Notes under the pieces: generated by a model
What the model saw: the letters and a program-made list of their open reading frames with translations, nothing else
What the model was told of the DNA's origin: nothing
Database searches by the model: none
Shown here: positions 4,502 to 11,509 of the stretch, piece after piece
Layout: every line of letters begins with the position of its first letter
Numbering within the stretch: the stretch's first letter is position 1
Translations under genes and position numbers: made by a program
Origin: a virus
Reading direction: 5' to 3' (one strand)
Virus record (IMG/VR): IMGVR_UViG_3300021963_000832
Location: 1 to 20,100 of that record
Length of the DNA: 20,100 bases

Positions 4502-5949
4502 CCGCCCCCAATAAAAAACTCGAAGACGTTCTCGCTACGCTGGAGGCGGTGGCGGAGAAGAAGCTCTTTCACAAGATGCTTTTCTTCAAACCGTACCCGA
4601 AGCAGATCGCGTTCTTCAACATGCAGAAGCGCGAGCGTCTGTTCATGGCGGCCAACCAGGTCGGCAAGACCTATGGCGGCGCATACGAAGCCGCGTGTCA
4701 CGCAACAGGAGATTATCCCGAATGGTGGATGGGAAAGAAATTCGCGAGACCGACGCGCGGCTGGGTGGCGGGAGTGTCCTCGCTTGCAGTACGCGACACA
4801 CAGCAGAAGCATCTCTGCGGTATGCCCGGTGTCACTGCCGACTTTGGCACTGGCTTAATTCCAAAAGCCCGGTTTGCGGACAAGCCTTCCCTTGCTCGTG
4901 GTGTCACCGATGCCTTCGATACTTTGCAAGTGACCCACAAAACAAACGGCGTGCCGGATGGTATCTCGACAGTCCACTTCAAGAGCTTCGAGCAGGGCCG
5001 ACCGAAGTTTCAGGGTGACACGATTGATTGGGGCTGGGGCGACGAAGAAGGCCCGATGGATATCTACCAGGAATTTCTGACGCGCCTTCGCGGCGACGGC
5101 ATCCTGTACAGCACCTTCACTCCGCTGTTTGGCCAAACCGATCTCGTGCTGCGCTTTACCCGTGCTGCGGCCGACAGCGACCGCGGCATGGTGAACATGA
5201 CGCTCGAAGAAGCCGAGCACTTCACCCCGGAGGAAAAGAAGAAGCGCCTCGACGGTTACGCCGCACATGAGCGCGATGCTCGTGCGAAGGGTATTCCGCT
5301 CCTCGGCTCGGGCAAGGTCTTCGACTGCGCGGAGGAGTTCATCACTGAGCCGCGCATCGAGCGCATCCCCGACGAGTGGACAAAGCTGTGGGCAGTGGAC
5401 TTCGGTATGGGCCACCCCTTCGCTGCGGTGTTGCAGCTCTGGGACCGCGATGCCGATATCATCCACGTCCACCACGCGATCAGGATGGAGGGCGCACTGC
5501 CGATCATGCACGCGGCGGCAATGCGCCCCATCGGTGTCAATGTCCCTGTGGCTTGGCCGCAGGACGGGCATCAACGGGAAAAGGGGGCGACGACCGCTGG
5601 CACCACGACCGCGCAACTTTATAAGCAGGCCGGGTTGCAGATGCTCGACCATCACGCGCACTTCGAGGATGGCGGCAACAGCACCGAAGCTGGCATCCTG
5701 GAAATGGATCAGCGGATGAAGACCGGACGATATAAAGTTGCGTCGCATCTCACCGACTGGTTCGAGGAGTACCGCAGCTACCACCGCAAGGATGGCGTGA
5801 TCGTCAAGGTTCGCGACGATCTTATGTCCGCTTCGCGCATTGGCATCATGGCCAAGCGCCACGGCAAGATTGTTACGTTGGGCGGCCGTAAAGTGAAGCG
5901 TCAGTTCAATCAGATGGCGCAGGGCCTTGACTTCGACCCCTTTGAGTAG
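4498..5949 (+). CDS. terL: Terminase large subunit (packaging ATPase-nuclease)
   Basis: Motor that cuts the DNA concatemer and pumps it into the prohead through the portal. Of 483 residues, the ATPase half shows Walker A ANQVGKT (about 52-58), a Walker B region WGWGDEE (about 178-184) with its catalytic Glu, and a coupling motif STFTPL (205-210). The C-terminal RNase H-like nuclease half has acidic residues in VDFGMGHP (D301), WPQDG (D355) and VRDD (D440/D441), typical for metal binding. The start GTG 4498 is preceded by GGAG at 8 nt and overlaps the stop of the 42-residue gene. An upstream extension in the same frame to 4390 would overlap that gene entirely and is rejected. Confidence 0.97.
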   Translation: MTAPNKKLEDVLATLEAVAEKKLFHKMLFFKPYPKQIAFFNMQKRERLFMAANQVGKTYGGAYEAACHATGDYPEWWMGKKFARPTRGWVAGVSSLAVRDTQQKHLCGMPGVTADFGTGLIPKARFADKPSLARGVTDAFDTLQVTHKTNGVPDGISTVHFKSFEQGRPKFQGDTIDWGWGDEEGPMDIYQEFLTRLRGDGILYSTFTPLFGQTDLVLRFTRAAADSDRGMVNMTLEEAEHFTPEEKKKRLDGYAAHERDARAKGIPLLGSGKVFDCAEEFITEPRIERIPDEWTKLWAVDFGMGHPFAAVLQLWDRDADIIHVHHAIRMEGALPIMHAAAMRPIGVNVPVAWPQDGHQREKGATTAGTTTAQLYKQAGLQMLDHHAHFEDGGNSTEAGILEMDQRMKTGRYKVASHLTDWFEEYRSYHRKDGVIVKVRDDLMSASRIGIMAKRHGKIVTLGGRKVKRQFNQMAQGLDFDPFE

Positions 5950-5989
5950 GTATAGGTCGAAGCTTCCCGCCAAACAGAGGAACGATTTT

Positions 5990-6460
5990 ATGAACGATAT
6001 CACTGGCATCCCGCTTCGTGCTCCTGGCGCTCTCTCCGCAGAGGAGCAAGTCTTCGGCGTCGGCTTCAAGCGCGATGCAAATGGCAAGCCCATCGAGCAG
6101 GGGCACGGTGCTCTCGGCCACGAGACCCCGCAGCACAAGAATGCGCTCCAACGTATGCAGAAGCTCTCCGAGATGGGCGATGGCGACCGCGAAGACCTGA
6201 AGAAGCTCCTCAAAGAGCTTGTCCAGCCACCGGAGGATTTGACCCCGGAGCAGCGTAAGGCGAAGGATGCGAAGGACGCCGAGACCAAGGAGCGCGAGAG
6301 TGAGCAGGAGAAGCGTATCGCTGGTCTGGAGGAGATGCTGCTCAAGCAGAGCAAGATGATCGACAAGCTCCTCAACCCCCCGACTGTCGCGAAGAACATG
6401 ACCGCGACGGAAGTTCTGGAGCGTATGAAGTCCGGAAAGAAGAACGCTGACGAGTTCTAA
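5990..6460 (+). CDS. Charged coiled-coil phage protein, 156 aa
   Basis: The start ATG 5990 has AGAGGA about 8 nt upstream; the same frame open from 5927 lacks a ribosome site. The N-terminus (MNDITGIPLRAPGALSAEEQ) is followed by VFGVGFKRDANGKPIEQG, then a long Lys/Glu-rich helix (residues about 50-135) that should form a coiled coil, ending GKKNADEF. I recognise no domain. Its place between terminase and lysis genes would allow a head-assembly role, but this is a guess. Confidence 0.75.
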   Translation: MNDITGIPLRAPGALSAEEQVFGVGFKRDANGKPIEQGHGALGHETPQHKNALQRMQKLSEMGDGDREDLKKLLKELVQPPEDLTPEQRKAKDAKDAETKERESEQEKRIAGLEEMLLKQSKMIDKLLNPPTVAKNMTATEVLERMKSGKKNADEF

Positions 6461-6580
6461 ATGCTGTTCTGGTTTTACGATAGGGCAAACGCCCTCAAGA
6501 ACAAGGTGCGGCGGTTCTTCGGACTGCCGTGCCACTACCGTGTGAAGGCCAAGACCGGGAAGTTCTTCAGCGACAAATAG
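6461..6580 (+). CDS. Tiny basic aromatic protein, 39 aa
   Basis: ATG 6461 directly follows the TAA of the previous gene. The protein MLFWFYDRANALKNKVRRFF... ends TGKFFSDK and is rich in Phe and Lys/Arg, with an amphipathic N-terminal helix. No ribosome site of its own beyond a weak GAG, so it depends on coupling. Unknown function; might be membrane-associated. Confidence 0.5.
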   Translation: MLFWFYDRANALKNKVRRFFGLPCHYRVKAKTGKFFSDK

Positions 6581-6589
6581 GAGTGCGAC

Positions 6590-6802
6590 ATGACGGCGAT
6601 CATTCTTGTGTTGGTCATCTCTGTCGCCACCGGCACGCCGATCAGTCTGCTCCGCTCGACTGCGCCCATGGCCGCCGACGCCTGCCCTGAGTTCATCGAT
6701 CACATCGTCAAGGAGGGCAAACTTCTTGCAGCGGTTCAGGAACAAAACCAAGAGCCGATCCGGCTCGACATTCAATGTGTCCCCGAAGATAGGGCGAGCT
6801 GA
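6590..6802 (+). CDS. Small exported or membrane-anchored protein, 70 aa
   Basis: ATG 6590 has GGAG 6 nt upstream (6580-6583), shared with the preceding stop. Residues 2-22 (TAIILVLVISVATGTPISLL) are a hydrophobic signal peptide or anchor. The rest is a soluble, acidic part with two cysteines (ACPEF at 31-35 and QCVPE at 62-66) that could form a disulfide in the periplasm. Its stop overlaps the endolysin start, linking it to the lysis block. No lipobox. Function unknown. Confidence 0.65.
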   Translation: MTAIILVLVISVATGTPISLLRSTAPMAADACPEFIDHIVKEGKLLAAVQEQNQEPIRLDIQCVPEDRAS

Positions 6803-7281
6803 TGGCACTCTGGTCACGACCAATAGCAGCGGATACTAAGGGTTTGTGGTTCGCCCTCACCCTTACCATGCTCGCGGGCTACGAGGGCCTGTACACCAAG
6901 GCGTACAAGGACGTTGTGGGTGTCACTACCGTTTGCTACGGCGCAACCAATTCCGACCGCAAGGTGCGGATGGGCGACCAGTACACCGTGCAGGAATGCA
7001 AGGACATGCTCGCGGAGGATATCCCCAAGTACGCCGCGCCGATTGAGAAGTGCGTCAAGGTGCACATGCCGCCGCACCGCAAGGCCGCGCTCGTCAGTCT
7101 CGCCTACAACATCGGCCCGGAGCGCGCCTGCAAATCGACTGTCGTGCGTAAGCTGAACGCGGGCGATGTGAAGGGCGCGTGCGATGCCTTCATGATGTGG
7201 AACCGTGGCGGCGGGCGCGTCATCAAGGGCCTTACCAATCGCCGGGCCAAGGAACGTCTCGACTGCTTGAGGAATGACTGA
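6802..7281 (+). CDS. Endolysin, GH24 lysozyme-type muramidase (possible SAR endolysin)
   Basis: Cleaves the glycan strands of peptidoglycan at the end of infection. The catalytic triad of the phage T4/P21 lysozyme family is visible: E28 in GYEGLYTKAYKD, D37, and T43 in VGVTTVCYG. The fold continues with KAALVSLAYNIG (about 94-105), STVVRKLNAGD (112-122) and FMMWNRGGGRVIKGLTNRRA (130-149). Length 159 is normal. An N-terminal hydrophobic segment (GLWFALTLTMLAGY, 14-27) directly before the catalytic Glu, and Cys45 next to the active site, suggest a signal-anchor-release enzyme as in P21, but the segment is short. The start overlaps the preceding TGA (TGATG). Confidence 0.95.
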   Translation: MALWSRPIAADTKGLWFALTLTMLAGYEGLYTKAYKDVVGVTTVCYGATNSDRKVRMGDQYTVQECKDMLAEDIPKYAAPIEKCVKVHMPPHRKAALVSLAYNIGPERACKSTVVRKLNAGDVKGACDAFMMWNRGGGRVIKGLTNRRAKERLDCLRND

Positions 7282-7282
7282 C

Positions 7283-7636
7283 ATGCCACACTTCATCCGT
7301 CTGGGTTGGGGCCTCGCCACCGCTGGCATCGGGGCTTTCATCTGGCATTGGGGTGCGGGCATCGGCCTCATCATTATCTGCGTGGTGCTCGCCTACTTCA
7401 CCACGGCGGTCCCGATTATTGGCCCCTGGCTCACTGACGCGCGCAGGCATCTGCTGTGGGCGGCCTTCGTGATCGCCACCTTCCTCGCGGGCCAATGGCT
7501 CGGCGCGCATGATGCCAACCGGCGTCACGCCAAGCAGCAAGTCGTGATTGGCAACACTGTCGATCAGGTGGTGCGCGACACCAAGACGGACAAATTCCAG
7601 AAGCGGCAGGACCGCTACGACCGACCGGAGCATTGA
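7283..7636 (+). CDS. Membrane lysis-cassette protein (holin-like or inner spanin-like), 117 aa
   Basis: Two to three membrane spans are visible: LGWGLATAGIGAFIWHW (about 7-23), GAGIGLIIICVVLAYFTTAV (24-43) and LLWAAFVIATFLAGQWLG (56-73). They are followed by a charged tail of about 40 residues (NRRHAKQQVVIGNTVDQ..., ending RYDRPEH) that is likely helical. Lying between the endolysin and a lipoprotein, it could be a holin or the partner of the lipoprotein in a spanin pair; the sequence does not settle which. I chose ATG 7283 (GAGGA 9 nt upstream) over ATG 7274, which has no spacing from that site. Confidence 0.7.
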   Translation: MPHFIRLGWGLATAGIGAFIWHWGAGIGLIIICVVLAYFTTAVPIIGPWLTDARRHLLWAAFVIATFLAGQWLGAHDANRRHAKQQVVIGNTVDQVVRDTKTDKFQKRQDRYDRPEH

Positions 7637-7637
7637 T

Positions 7638-7868
7638 ATGAAGACCGCCGCAATTTTGTTGCTCGCCCTCGCGCTCGCCGGATGCCAGCACACCGACGCC
7701 AACCTGCGCCCGAGCGACACGAGCGCGATTTGTCAGGCCCTCATCGGCCCGATCAAGTACAACTCGCAGAAGAAGGACAGCTCGCGCTATGCTGCGGCCG
7801 TGCTCGCCCTCGATCTTAAGCAGCGCAACCAGGTGGGGCAGGCGCTTCGGTGCCCGCAGTACCGATGA
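7638..7868 (+). CDS. Small lipoprotein, probable outer-membrane spanin (Rz1-like role), 76 aa
   Basis: Likely helps disrupt the outer membrane together with an inner-membrane partner. The N-terminus MKTAAILLLALALAGC is a lipoprotein signal with lipobox ALAGC and lipidated Cys16; the mature part is about 61 residues (SDTSAICQALIGPIKYNSQK... ALDLKQRNQVGQALRCPQYR). The conserved ICxALxxPIxY and LxxRNxxGxxLxCP pattern resembles small lipoproteins found beside endolysins in alphaproteobacterial phages. ATG 7638 has GGAG (7627-7630) 7 nt upstream. It is a separate gene rather than embedded in its partner, unlike lambda Rz/Rz1. Confidence 0.75.
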   Translation: MKTAAILLLALALAGCQHTDANLRPSDTSAICQALIGPIKYNSQKKDSSRYAAAVLALDLKQRNQVGQALRCPQYR

Positions 7869-7987
7869 TTGTTGATATCCTCCTCATGCTTGCGACTGTC
7901 ATCATCGGCATCCCGCTCGCCCTCGTGTTTAGCGCCGTGGTGATCTATGTCGGGTTGGCGCTCTACAACATGATCTTTCGCCGCTGA
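7865..7987 (+). CDS. Tiny hydrophobic membrane protein, 40 aa
   Basis: ATG 7865 overlaps the TGA of the lipoprotein gene (ATGA). Almost the whole sequence is hydrophobic (ILLMLATVIIGIPLALVFSA then VVIYVGLALYNMIF) with two Arg at the end. It could span once, or twice as a tight hairpin through the Gly-Ile-Pro. It may be a holin-like or antiholin-like component. Its stop overlaps the promoter at 7988. Confidence 0.6.
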   Translation: MIVDILLMLATVIIGIPLALVFSAVVIYVGLALYNMIFRR

Positions 7988-8016
7988 TTGACATTTAATT
8001 GCGCCACGCCTATTCT
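7988..8016 (+). promoter_or_regulatory. Sigma70-type promoter before the head genes
   Basis: TTGACA (7988-7993), a 17-nt spacer, then TATTCT (8011-8016): the -35 is perfect, the spacing ideal, and the -10 is four of six. A transcript would start near 8022. The spacer carries a half-operator (AATTGCGC, 7998-8005), and a full operator follows at 8020. It lies directly after the lysis block and before the portal block. Confidence 0.75.
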
Positions 8017-8019
8017 CCC

Positions 8020-8036
8020 GCGAAATTATATTGCGC
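8020..8036. promoter_or_regulatory. Operator-like 17-mer, site 6, over the transcription start
   Basis: GCGAAATTATATTGCGC, one base from the consensus. It begins four bases after the -10 box of the promoter above, so a bound protein would cover the start point. The Shine-Dalgarno sequence of the next gene follows immediately. Confidence 0.75.
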
Positions 8037-8048
8037 GAAGGTAGTGGC

Positions 8049-8252
8049 ATGGGCCTCCCCAATCCAAAGAACTTCGGATTTGCCTCGGGCGATCTCGGCT
8101 TGGCCGCGATCCTGAACCCCGATCTCATGGACGAACTCCAGGAGAAAAAGAAGAAGGAACTCCAGGCCGCCAGCGAAAACCGGGGGGCTTCTGGCGAGAG
8201 CGTCTTTGGCCGCGCCGCGTCCGGTATGCTCGGCCTGCCGGGAGCAATCTGA
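8049..8252 (+). CDS. Small phage head-module protein, 67 aa, unknown function
   Basis: ATG 8049 has GAAGG 7 nt upstream; a TTG-started extension to 8031 would begin inside the operator and is rejected. MGLPNPKNFGFASGDLGLAA is followed by a Lys/Glu helix (ELQEKKKKELQAASEN) and a small-residue C-terminus (GRAASGMLGLPGAI). It is the first gene of the portal transcript and overlaps the portal start (TGATG). No family is recognised. Confidence 0.7.
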   Translation: MGLPNPKNFGFASGDLGLAAILNPDLMDELQEKKKKELQAASENRGASGESVFGRAASGMLGLPGAI

Positions 8253-9940
8253 TGGCTGACTACGGACTTTCCGTACCCCGCACCATCTCCTCGGCGGAGG
8301 AAGAAGTCGTCCGCGAGAGCATTCTCGAATGGTACGAGCTTGCACGCGTGCGCTCGCCGTTCGATATCCAATACGAGGAAGTGGCTTCGCTGCTCCTGCC
8401 AACCCACCGTGGCAGCTTCACGCAATTCGGGTTCGTCACGCCCGGCACGAAGATGACGGATCGCCAGATCGACGCAACCGGGATGCAGGCGCTTGTCCGC
8501 TTCGGCGCTATTTGCGACAGCCTGCTCACGCCCCGTAATCAGGTGTGGCACGGCCTTGAGGCCAGCGATCCATATGTCATGAAGGATCGCGCCTCGAAGC
8601 TGTGGTTCGAGAGCACGTCACGCAAGCTGTTCAAGATGCGGTACGCGGCGCACGCAAATTTCTGCGCGCAGAACCAGAGCGTCTTCAAGTCGCTCGGCGC
8701 GTTCGGCACCGCTGGCCTGTTCATCGATAAATTCTGGACGCACACCGGGGAGAAGTCCCTGCGCTATACGTCCGTGCCGCTCGGGCATCTGTTTCTCAAG
8801 GAAAACCAGCAGGGGATGGTCGATGGATTTATCAGAGCTTTCCGCTACACAGCTCGCCAAGCCGAACAGAAGTGGCCTGGACGCCTCCCTGCGATTATGC
8901 AGACTTCTCTCAAGAACAACAGTGAGCAGCTATACACCTTCCTGCATCGCGTCTGTCCTCGAACAGATGGCTCCTACGATCCCGGCTCTATCGACAGCCG
9001 ATCTATGTATTGGCGCTCGCTCTACATTTGTGTGGAGGGAAAGTGTCTCATGCAAGCCGAGAGTGGATACAATACCTTTCCACTCGCTCCTGGCCGATAC
9101 GAGCAAGGCCCCAACGCAGTCTATGGCACCAGCCCGGCGATGACCGTGCTCCCGGCACTGAAGACGCTCAATGCCGAGAAGAAGGTCTTCCTCGTATCAG
9201 GCCACCGCGCCTCGACCCCGGTGCTCCTGACCTACGATGACGGCTTGATGAACCTGAACATGAAGCCTGGCTCTATCGTGCCGGGCGGCATGTCCAGCGA
9301 AGGCCGCCCTCTCGTCGGTATTCTCCCCAACGGTGAAATCCAGATCACCAAGGAGATGATGGACGAGGAGCGCAATCTCATCAACGATGCCTTCCTTGTC
9401 ACCCTGTTCCAAATCCTTACCGAGACGCCGACCATGACGGCGACGGAAGTGATCGAGCGCACGAACGAAAAAGGCATCCTGCTCGCGCCGACCGTTGGCC
9501 GACAGGACAGCGAATACAAAGGCCCGCTGATCGACCGCGAACTCGATCTCCTCTCGCAGATGGGCGAGCTGGAGCCGATGCCGGGCGCGCTCAAGGAAGC
9601 CAAAGGCCAGTACCAAATTGTCCACACGTCACCGCTGGCGAAGGCCGCGCGAGCGCAGGAGGCCGCTGGCTTCATGCGTACAGTGGAGAAGGCGGCCGAG
9701 TGGGCGAATATGACGCAGGATGCGTCGATTATGGATCCATTCGACTTCCAGACTGCGATCCCGTCGATTGCCGAAATCCAGAGCGTGCCGGAAAGCTGGA
9801 TGGCTTCACCTGAGATGATGCAGCAGAAGGCGCAGAAGCGTGCCCAGCAGCAGCAAGTGCAGAACCAGATACAGGCGGCCCCGGCCGCAGCCGCGATGAT
9901 GAAAGCGCAGAACGAAGCGCAGGCTGGGCAGGAGGCGTAA
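8252..9940 (+). CDS. Portal protein (podovirus head-to-tail connector)
   Basis: Forms the dodecameric channel at the head vertex through which DNA is packaged and ejected. The 562 residues match the T7 gp8-type connector in size and pattern: an N-terminal helical part (SILEWYELARVRSPFDIQYE at about 23-42), the LLLPTHRG motif (47-54), the segment near 80-110 (MQALVRFGAICDSLLTPRNQ), a central YxxxP-type region, ETPTMTATEVIERTNEKG (about 391-408) on the wing/stem helix, and a Gln/Ala-rich C-terminal tail. The start has GGGAG about 8 nt upstream and overlaps the previous stop. Sequence at about 8820-9120 is lower in GC than the rest, hinting at mosaicism. Confidence 0.95.
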   Translation: MADYGLSVPRTISSAEEEVVRESILEWYELARVRSPFDIQYEEVASLLLPTHRGSFTQFGFVTPGTKMTDRQIDATGMQALVRFGAICDSLLTPRNQVWHGLEASDPYVMKDRASKLWFESTSRKLFKMRYAAHANFCAQNQSVFKSLGAFGTAGLFIDKFWTHTGEKSLRYTSVPLGHLFLKENQQGMVDGFIRAFRYTARQAEQKWPGRLPAIMQTSLKNNSEQLYTFLHRVCPRTDGSYDPGSIDSRSMYWRSLYICVEGKCLMQAESGYNTFPLAPGRYEQGPNAVYGTSPAMTVLPALKTLNAEKKVFLVSGHRASTPVLLTYDDGLMNLNMKPGSIVPGGMSSEGRPLVGILPNGEIQITKEMMDEERNLINDAFLVTLFQILTETPTMTATEVIERTNEKGILLAPTVGRQDSEYKGPLIDRELDLLSQMGELEPMPGALKEAKGQYQIVHTSPLAKAARAQEAAGFMRTVEKAAEWANMTQDASIMDPFDFQTAIPSIAEIQSVPESWMASPEMMQQKAQKRAQQQQVQNQIQAAPAAAAMMKAQNEAQAGQEA

Positions 9941-9943
9941 TGG
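9929..9943 (+). repeat. 15-bp direct repeat, left copy, at a gene junction
   Basis: CAGGAGGCGTAATGG, identical to 10246-10260. It encodes the last residues of the portal (QEA), the stop, the ribosome binding site and the overlapping start of the next gene. Confidence 0.85.
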
Positions 9944-10257
9944 GTAGTCCTATTCCCTATGGTCACTATGCCTATGTTGAGGGCCTGGAAAAGTATGTCA
10001 GCCACCGTGTTGTGCGTGCAGCCAAGATCAAGCATGTCTTCAGTGACACTTGCGTTGGTTTGGAACCGAATGGCATGGCGATCTCGTTTGATCCGCGCAA
10101 CAAACCAATCCCTGAAGTGGGTTGGTTTGCCATCAACTACGAAGATGGCTATTTGTCTTTCTGTCCCCCTGAACAATTCAAGGAGGGCTATGCCAAGGGT
10201 GATGAAGTGCTCAAAGTTGGTCTAATAGAGGATATGAAAAGGGAACAGGAGGCGTAA
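9940..10257 (+). CDS. Probable inserted accessory (moron-type) protein, 105 aa
   Basis: The gene starts MGSPIPYGHYAYVEGLEKYV, with later FDPRNKPIPEVGWFAINYED and YLSFCPPEQFKEGYAKGDEV. The NKPIPEVGW....YEDGY.SFCPPEQF pattern looks like a compact small phage protein seen in varied contexts; its function is unknown to me. It begins by overlap with the portal stop and ends by overlap with the next start, each junction being the same 15-bp sequence. My hand count gives 121 G+C in 240 bases (about 50%) against about 60% on both sides, so it was probably acquired separately. Confidence 0.8.
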   Translation: MGSPIPYGHYAYVEGLEKYVSHRVVRAAKIKHVFSDTCVGLEPNGMAISFDPRNKPIPEVGWFAINYEDGYLSFCPPEQFKEGYAKGDEVLKVGLIEDMKREQEA

Positions 10258-10260
10258 TGG
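10246..10260 (+). repeat. 15-bp direct repeat, right copy
   Basis: CAGGAGGCGTAATGG, identical to 9929-9943. It encodes the last residues of the 105-residue protein (QEA), its stop, and the start of the Bbp19-type gene. Confidence 0.85.
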
Positions 10261-10601
10261 CAGAGGAGAGGGGCGTTACCCAGGAGCAAGAAATTGCGAC
10301 CTATGAGTTCTTGCGGGTCCGTAAGCGAAACTATCAGCTTACGTTCGGCCCGATGCACGGACAGGAAGTGTTGCGCGATCTCGCGGAGTTTTGCCGCGCG
10401 AACGATAGCTGCTTCGACGACACAACCGGCAAATCTCTCGAACGCCTCGAAGGGCGGCGTGAAGTGTTCCTTCGCATCCAACGGCAACTACAACTGAACC
10501 CCGACATGCTGTACGCCCTATCGACAGGCCGCAGCTTCAAATATGTACTGACAGAGGAGAAGACCGATGAAGATGGCTTGGCAGAACTTATTGGTGAATA
10601 G
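10257..10601 (+). CDS. Bbp19-family phage structural-module protein, 114 aa
   Basis: The pattern FGPMHGQEVLRDLAEFCRAN (about 30-49), then GRREVFLRIQRQLQLNPDML (66-85), is that of the small family named after Bordetella phage BPP-1 Bbp19, normally next to the portal and scaffold genes. The family is thought to act in head assembly or as a minor virion part; the exact role is unknown. The start overlaps the previous stop with GGAGG 6 nt upstream. The last 35 nt overlap the scaffold gene. Confidence 0.8.
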   Translation: MAEERGVTQEQEIATYEFLRVRKRNYQLTFGPMHGQEVLRDLAEFCRANDSCFDDTTGKSLERLEGRREVFLRIQRQLQLNPDMLYALSTGRSFKYVLTEEKTDEDGLAELIGE

Positions 10602-11427
10602 CGTCCCGCGTGAGGGTGAGAACGGAGGCAACCCACCGCCGCCTCCGCCTCCGAAGCCCTGGTTCGACGGCAAGCTCGACGCCGAACACACCGGCCACTT
10701 GCAGAACCTTGGCCTGCACGACAAGCCGCTGGAGGAAGTCGCTATCACGGCGCTGAAGTCTCACCGCGCGGCCGAGAAGCTGCTCGGCGTGCCGAAGAAC
10801 GAACTCCTGCGCTTTAAGCCCGGCGACGAGACGATCACCAAAGAGTTCTGGAGCAAGCTCGGCACACCGGCCGAAGCGAAGGACTACGACTTCCCCGCAC
10901 TCAAGAGCGCGGACGGCAAGGTCACTGACGAACGCCTCGAAGCATCCCTGCGTGACACTGCGTTCAAGCTGCACTTGCCGAAGGACACGGCGGCGCAGGT
11001 TGCGGAGAGTGTCGTCAAGACGCTGCAAGCCCAACGCGATGAACAGGTCGCCGCGAGCACTGCCACGCTCGCTACGGAGAAGACCGCGCTTGCCGATCTC
11101 TGGAAAGCGAACGCCCCGGCGAACATGGTTGTCGCCAAAGCCGGTGCCGCCAAACTTGGCCTCAGTGCTGTTGAAGTGGACGCGCTGGAGAAGACTGTCG
11201 GCTACGCGAAGACGATGGAAGCTCTCCGCCGTGTCGGTGCTCTGTCGGGTGAGGATCAGTTCATCCGCAATGACAGCAACTTCAACGGCGGTGTCATGAC
11301 CGCCGACCAAGCCAAGGCCAAGATCACCGAACTCAAGGCCGACAAGGAGTGGATCAAACGCTGGCAGAACGGCGGCGCGGCCGAAAAGCGGGAGTTTGAC
11401 AGCCTCACCGCGCTCATGGCCGGGTAG
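10567..11427 (+). CDS. Capsid scaffolding protein
   Basis: Probably guides assembly of the procapsid and leaves before maturation. It lies between the portal module and the major capsid gene, as in podoviruses. Of 286 residues, residues 31-105 (PWFDGKLDAEHTGHLQNLGL, then SHRAAEKLLGVPKNELLRF and FWSKLGTPAEAKDYDFP) are the recurrent N-terminal pattern of such scaffolds. A long Ala/Lys/Glu helical middle (130-190) suits coiled-coil dimers, and the C-terminus is basic (DKEWIKRWQNGGAAEKREFD). Seven prolines in a row at 23-29 are unusual. ATG 10567 has GAGGAG (10554-10559) and sits inside the previous gene. No protease domain is present. Confidence 0.85.
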   Translation: MKMAWQNLLVNSVPREGENGGNPPPPPPPKPWFDGKLDAEHTGHLQNLGLHDKPLEEVAITALKSHRAAEKLLGVPKNELLRFKPGDETITKEFWSKLGTPAEAKDYDFPALKSADGKVTDERLEASLRDTAFKLHLPKDTAAQVAESVVKTLQAQRDEQVAASTATLATEKTALADLWKANAPANMVVAKAGAAKLGLSAVEVDALEKTVGYAKTMEALRRVGALSGEDQFIRNDSNFNGGVMTADQAKAKITELKADKEWIKRWQNGGAAEKREFDSLTALMAG

Positions 11428-11457
11428 GAAATACGCTTTTAATTCAACGCTTAGGCG

Positions 11458-11488
11458 CGCCCCCGCGCAATTATATTACGCGGGGGCG
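11458..11488. terminator. GC-rich hairpin between scaffold and capsid genes, operator in its loop
   Basis: CGCCCCCGCG (11458-11467) pairs exactly with CGCGGGGGCG (11479-11488); the 11-nt loop is CAATTATATTA. The following TAATTATTTCTC is only moderately T-rich, so this is a probable but not perfect intrinsic terminator. The loop and inner stem form operator site 7. Confidence 0.65.
11465..11481. promoter_or_regulatory. Operator-like 17-mer, site 7, inside the hairpin
   Basis: GCGCAATTATATTACGC, one mismatch from the consensus. A further degenerate half-site (GCGTAATTAT, 11486-11495) follows. Confidence 0.7.
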
Positions 11489-11509
11489 TAATTATTTCTC
11501 GAAACCTAG

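Noticed and set aside
4855-6399. 514-residue minus-strand open frame
   Set aside because: It is antisense to the large terminase and following gene, has low-complexity Ser/Leu/Arg composition, and no ribosome binding site; it results from high-GC codon use.
9232-10176. 314-residue minus-strand frame opposite the portal
   Set aside because: Antisense to the portal and its neighbour; composition is that of a shadow.
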